Part shown: positions 27,258-27,740 of the stretch, in pieces
Layout: the number at the start of each line of letters is the position of its first letter
Position numbering within the stretch: the stretch's first letter is position 1
NCBI GenBank assembly: GCA_964646925.1
Contig: CAZYIC010000008.1
Span: forward strand, 1 to 27,740
DNA: 27,740 nucleotides
From: GWB1-37-8 sp964646925
GTDB lineage: Bacteria; Patescibacteriota; Microgenomatia; Levybacterales; UBA12049
Direction of reading: 5' to 3'
Notes under the pieces: generated by a model
Told to the model about the DNA's origin: nothing
The model's input: only the letters and a program-made list of their open reading frames with translations
Databases searched by the model: none
Made by a program: the position numbers and the translations under genes

Positions 27258-27740
27258 TTAATTCTTATCTTAACAAATCTTCTTTTCCCGACTCTAATAA
27301 TTGAGTTTTCCTCCAGCTTCATCTGTTCATTAGGGTTGAGGATTTTATCATCAAGAGCTACTCCGCCTTGTTCGATTAATCTTTTTGCATCAGATCTGCT
27401 TGATGCAAGTTTTGTTTCGACCAAAAAGTCTGGGACGCTTTCGATATTTACTTTGTTTGTCTGAAAAATTGGTATATCATCCGGTAGTTTTTCTCCCTGA
27501 ACAGTTTGCTCAAAATTTTCCAAAGACAATTCCGCAGCTTTAGCGTCATGTAATTCTGTCACAATTATTCTCGCTAATTCTTTTTTGAGATCCATTGGGT
27601 TTTTTCCGGATTTGATTTTTTCAATTTCCTTAAAATTAATATTTGTTCCCAAAGTAAAGTATTGATCGATTAAATCATCATTGATTGCTAAAATCTTTGC
27701 GTACATGTCGTAAGAATTATCGTCAAGCCAAATGGCATTG
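27254..27740 (-). CDS. tyrS: Tyrosyl-tRNA synthetase, C-terminal part (cut by the window edge)
   Basis: The readable frame continues past the ATG at 27706 to the end of the window with NAIWLDDNSYDMYAKIL, the sequence that follows the KMSKS loop in bacterial TyrRS (GNAIWL...MYGK), so the 5' part lies beyond 27740. About 162 codons are visible. They hold the anticodon-binding helical region (DLKKELARIIVTELHDAKAAELSLENFEQTVQ) and a C-terminal S4 RNA-binding domain (SVPDFLVETKLASSRSDAKRLIEQGGVALDDKIL, ending GKRRFVKIRIK). The stop overlaps the purH start by 4 nt. Confidence 0.93.
   Translation of the reverse strand, partial: NAIWLDDNSYDMYAKILAINDDLIDQYFTLGTNINFKEIEKIKSGKNPMDLKKELARIIVTELHDAKAAELSLENFEQTVQGEKLPDDIPIFQTNKVNIESVPDFLVETKLASSRSDAKRLIEQGGVALDDKILNPNEQMKLEENSIIRVGKRRFVKIRIK

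Overview
This AT-rich window looks like a chromosomal segment of a Candidate Phyla Radiation (Patescibacteria) bacterium, most likely of the Microgenomates side. The grounds are the compact, often 4-nt-overlapping genes, the mixture of core genes (trmD, rpsP, rnc, nusB, rpmF, recG, purH, tyrS), a type IV pilus locus with PilB/T/C/D/M/N/O and many pilins but no PilQ secretin or PilP, and protein inserts such as LPAGRQG and KMLKQVQHD that I associate with palindromic repeats of such genomes. The lineage call is inference; no rRNA is present.

Layout. (1) 95-571, an unrecognised protein on +. (2) 558-6024, on -, an envelope and housekeeping run: DNA polymerase III delta'-like protein, MurF-like ligase, alpha/beta hydrolase, DegT-type aminotransferase, cupin and FemAB-like transferase. 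(3) 6093-19564, on +, the type IV pilus locus: pilB, pilT, pilC, a probable major pilin, pilD, a pilin overlapping pilD out of frame, further pilins including one fused through a Pro/Thr linker to an adhesin-like domain, then pilM, pilN and pilO. A four-helix-bundle (23S intervening-sequence type) gene and a decayed DDE insertion sequence sit inside this locus. (4) 19551-22128, on -, rpmF, nusB, rnc, rpsP, khpA and trmD. (5) 22172-23525, a frameshifted methyltransferase (-) divergent from a REP-associated transposase (+) bounded by two 37-bp direct repeats. (6) 23531-27740, on -, tyrS (cut by the window edge), purH, a 33-residue membrane peptide and recG.

How the genes fit together. PilB and PilT power extension and retraction, PilC is the inner-membrane platform, PilD processes the prepilins, PilM/N/O form the cytoplasmic-membrane alignment complex, and the pilins build the fibre and its tip. 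Lack of a secretin agrees with a cell without a conventional outer membrane. The MurF-like and FemAB-like proteins point to peptidoglycan synthesis.

Two themes run through the window. First, short dispersed repeats (GTTGAAAGTTGA-type runs and several palindromes) occupy gaps and also lie in frame inside genes: five prepilin leader peptides, recG twice, purH twice, pilD and the aminotransferase. Second, many genes at transcript heads have a -10 box ending only 6-8 nt before the ATG, which predicts leaderless mRNAs.
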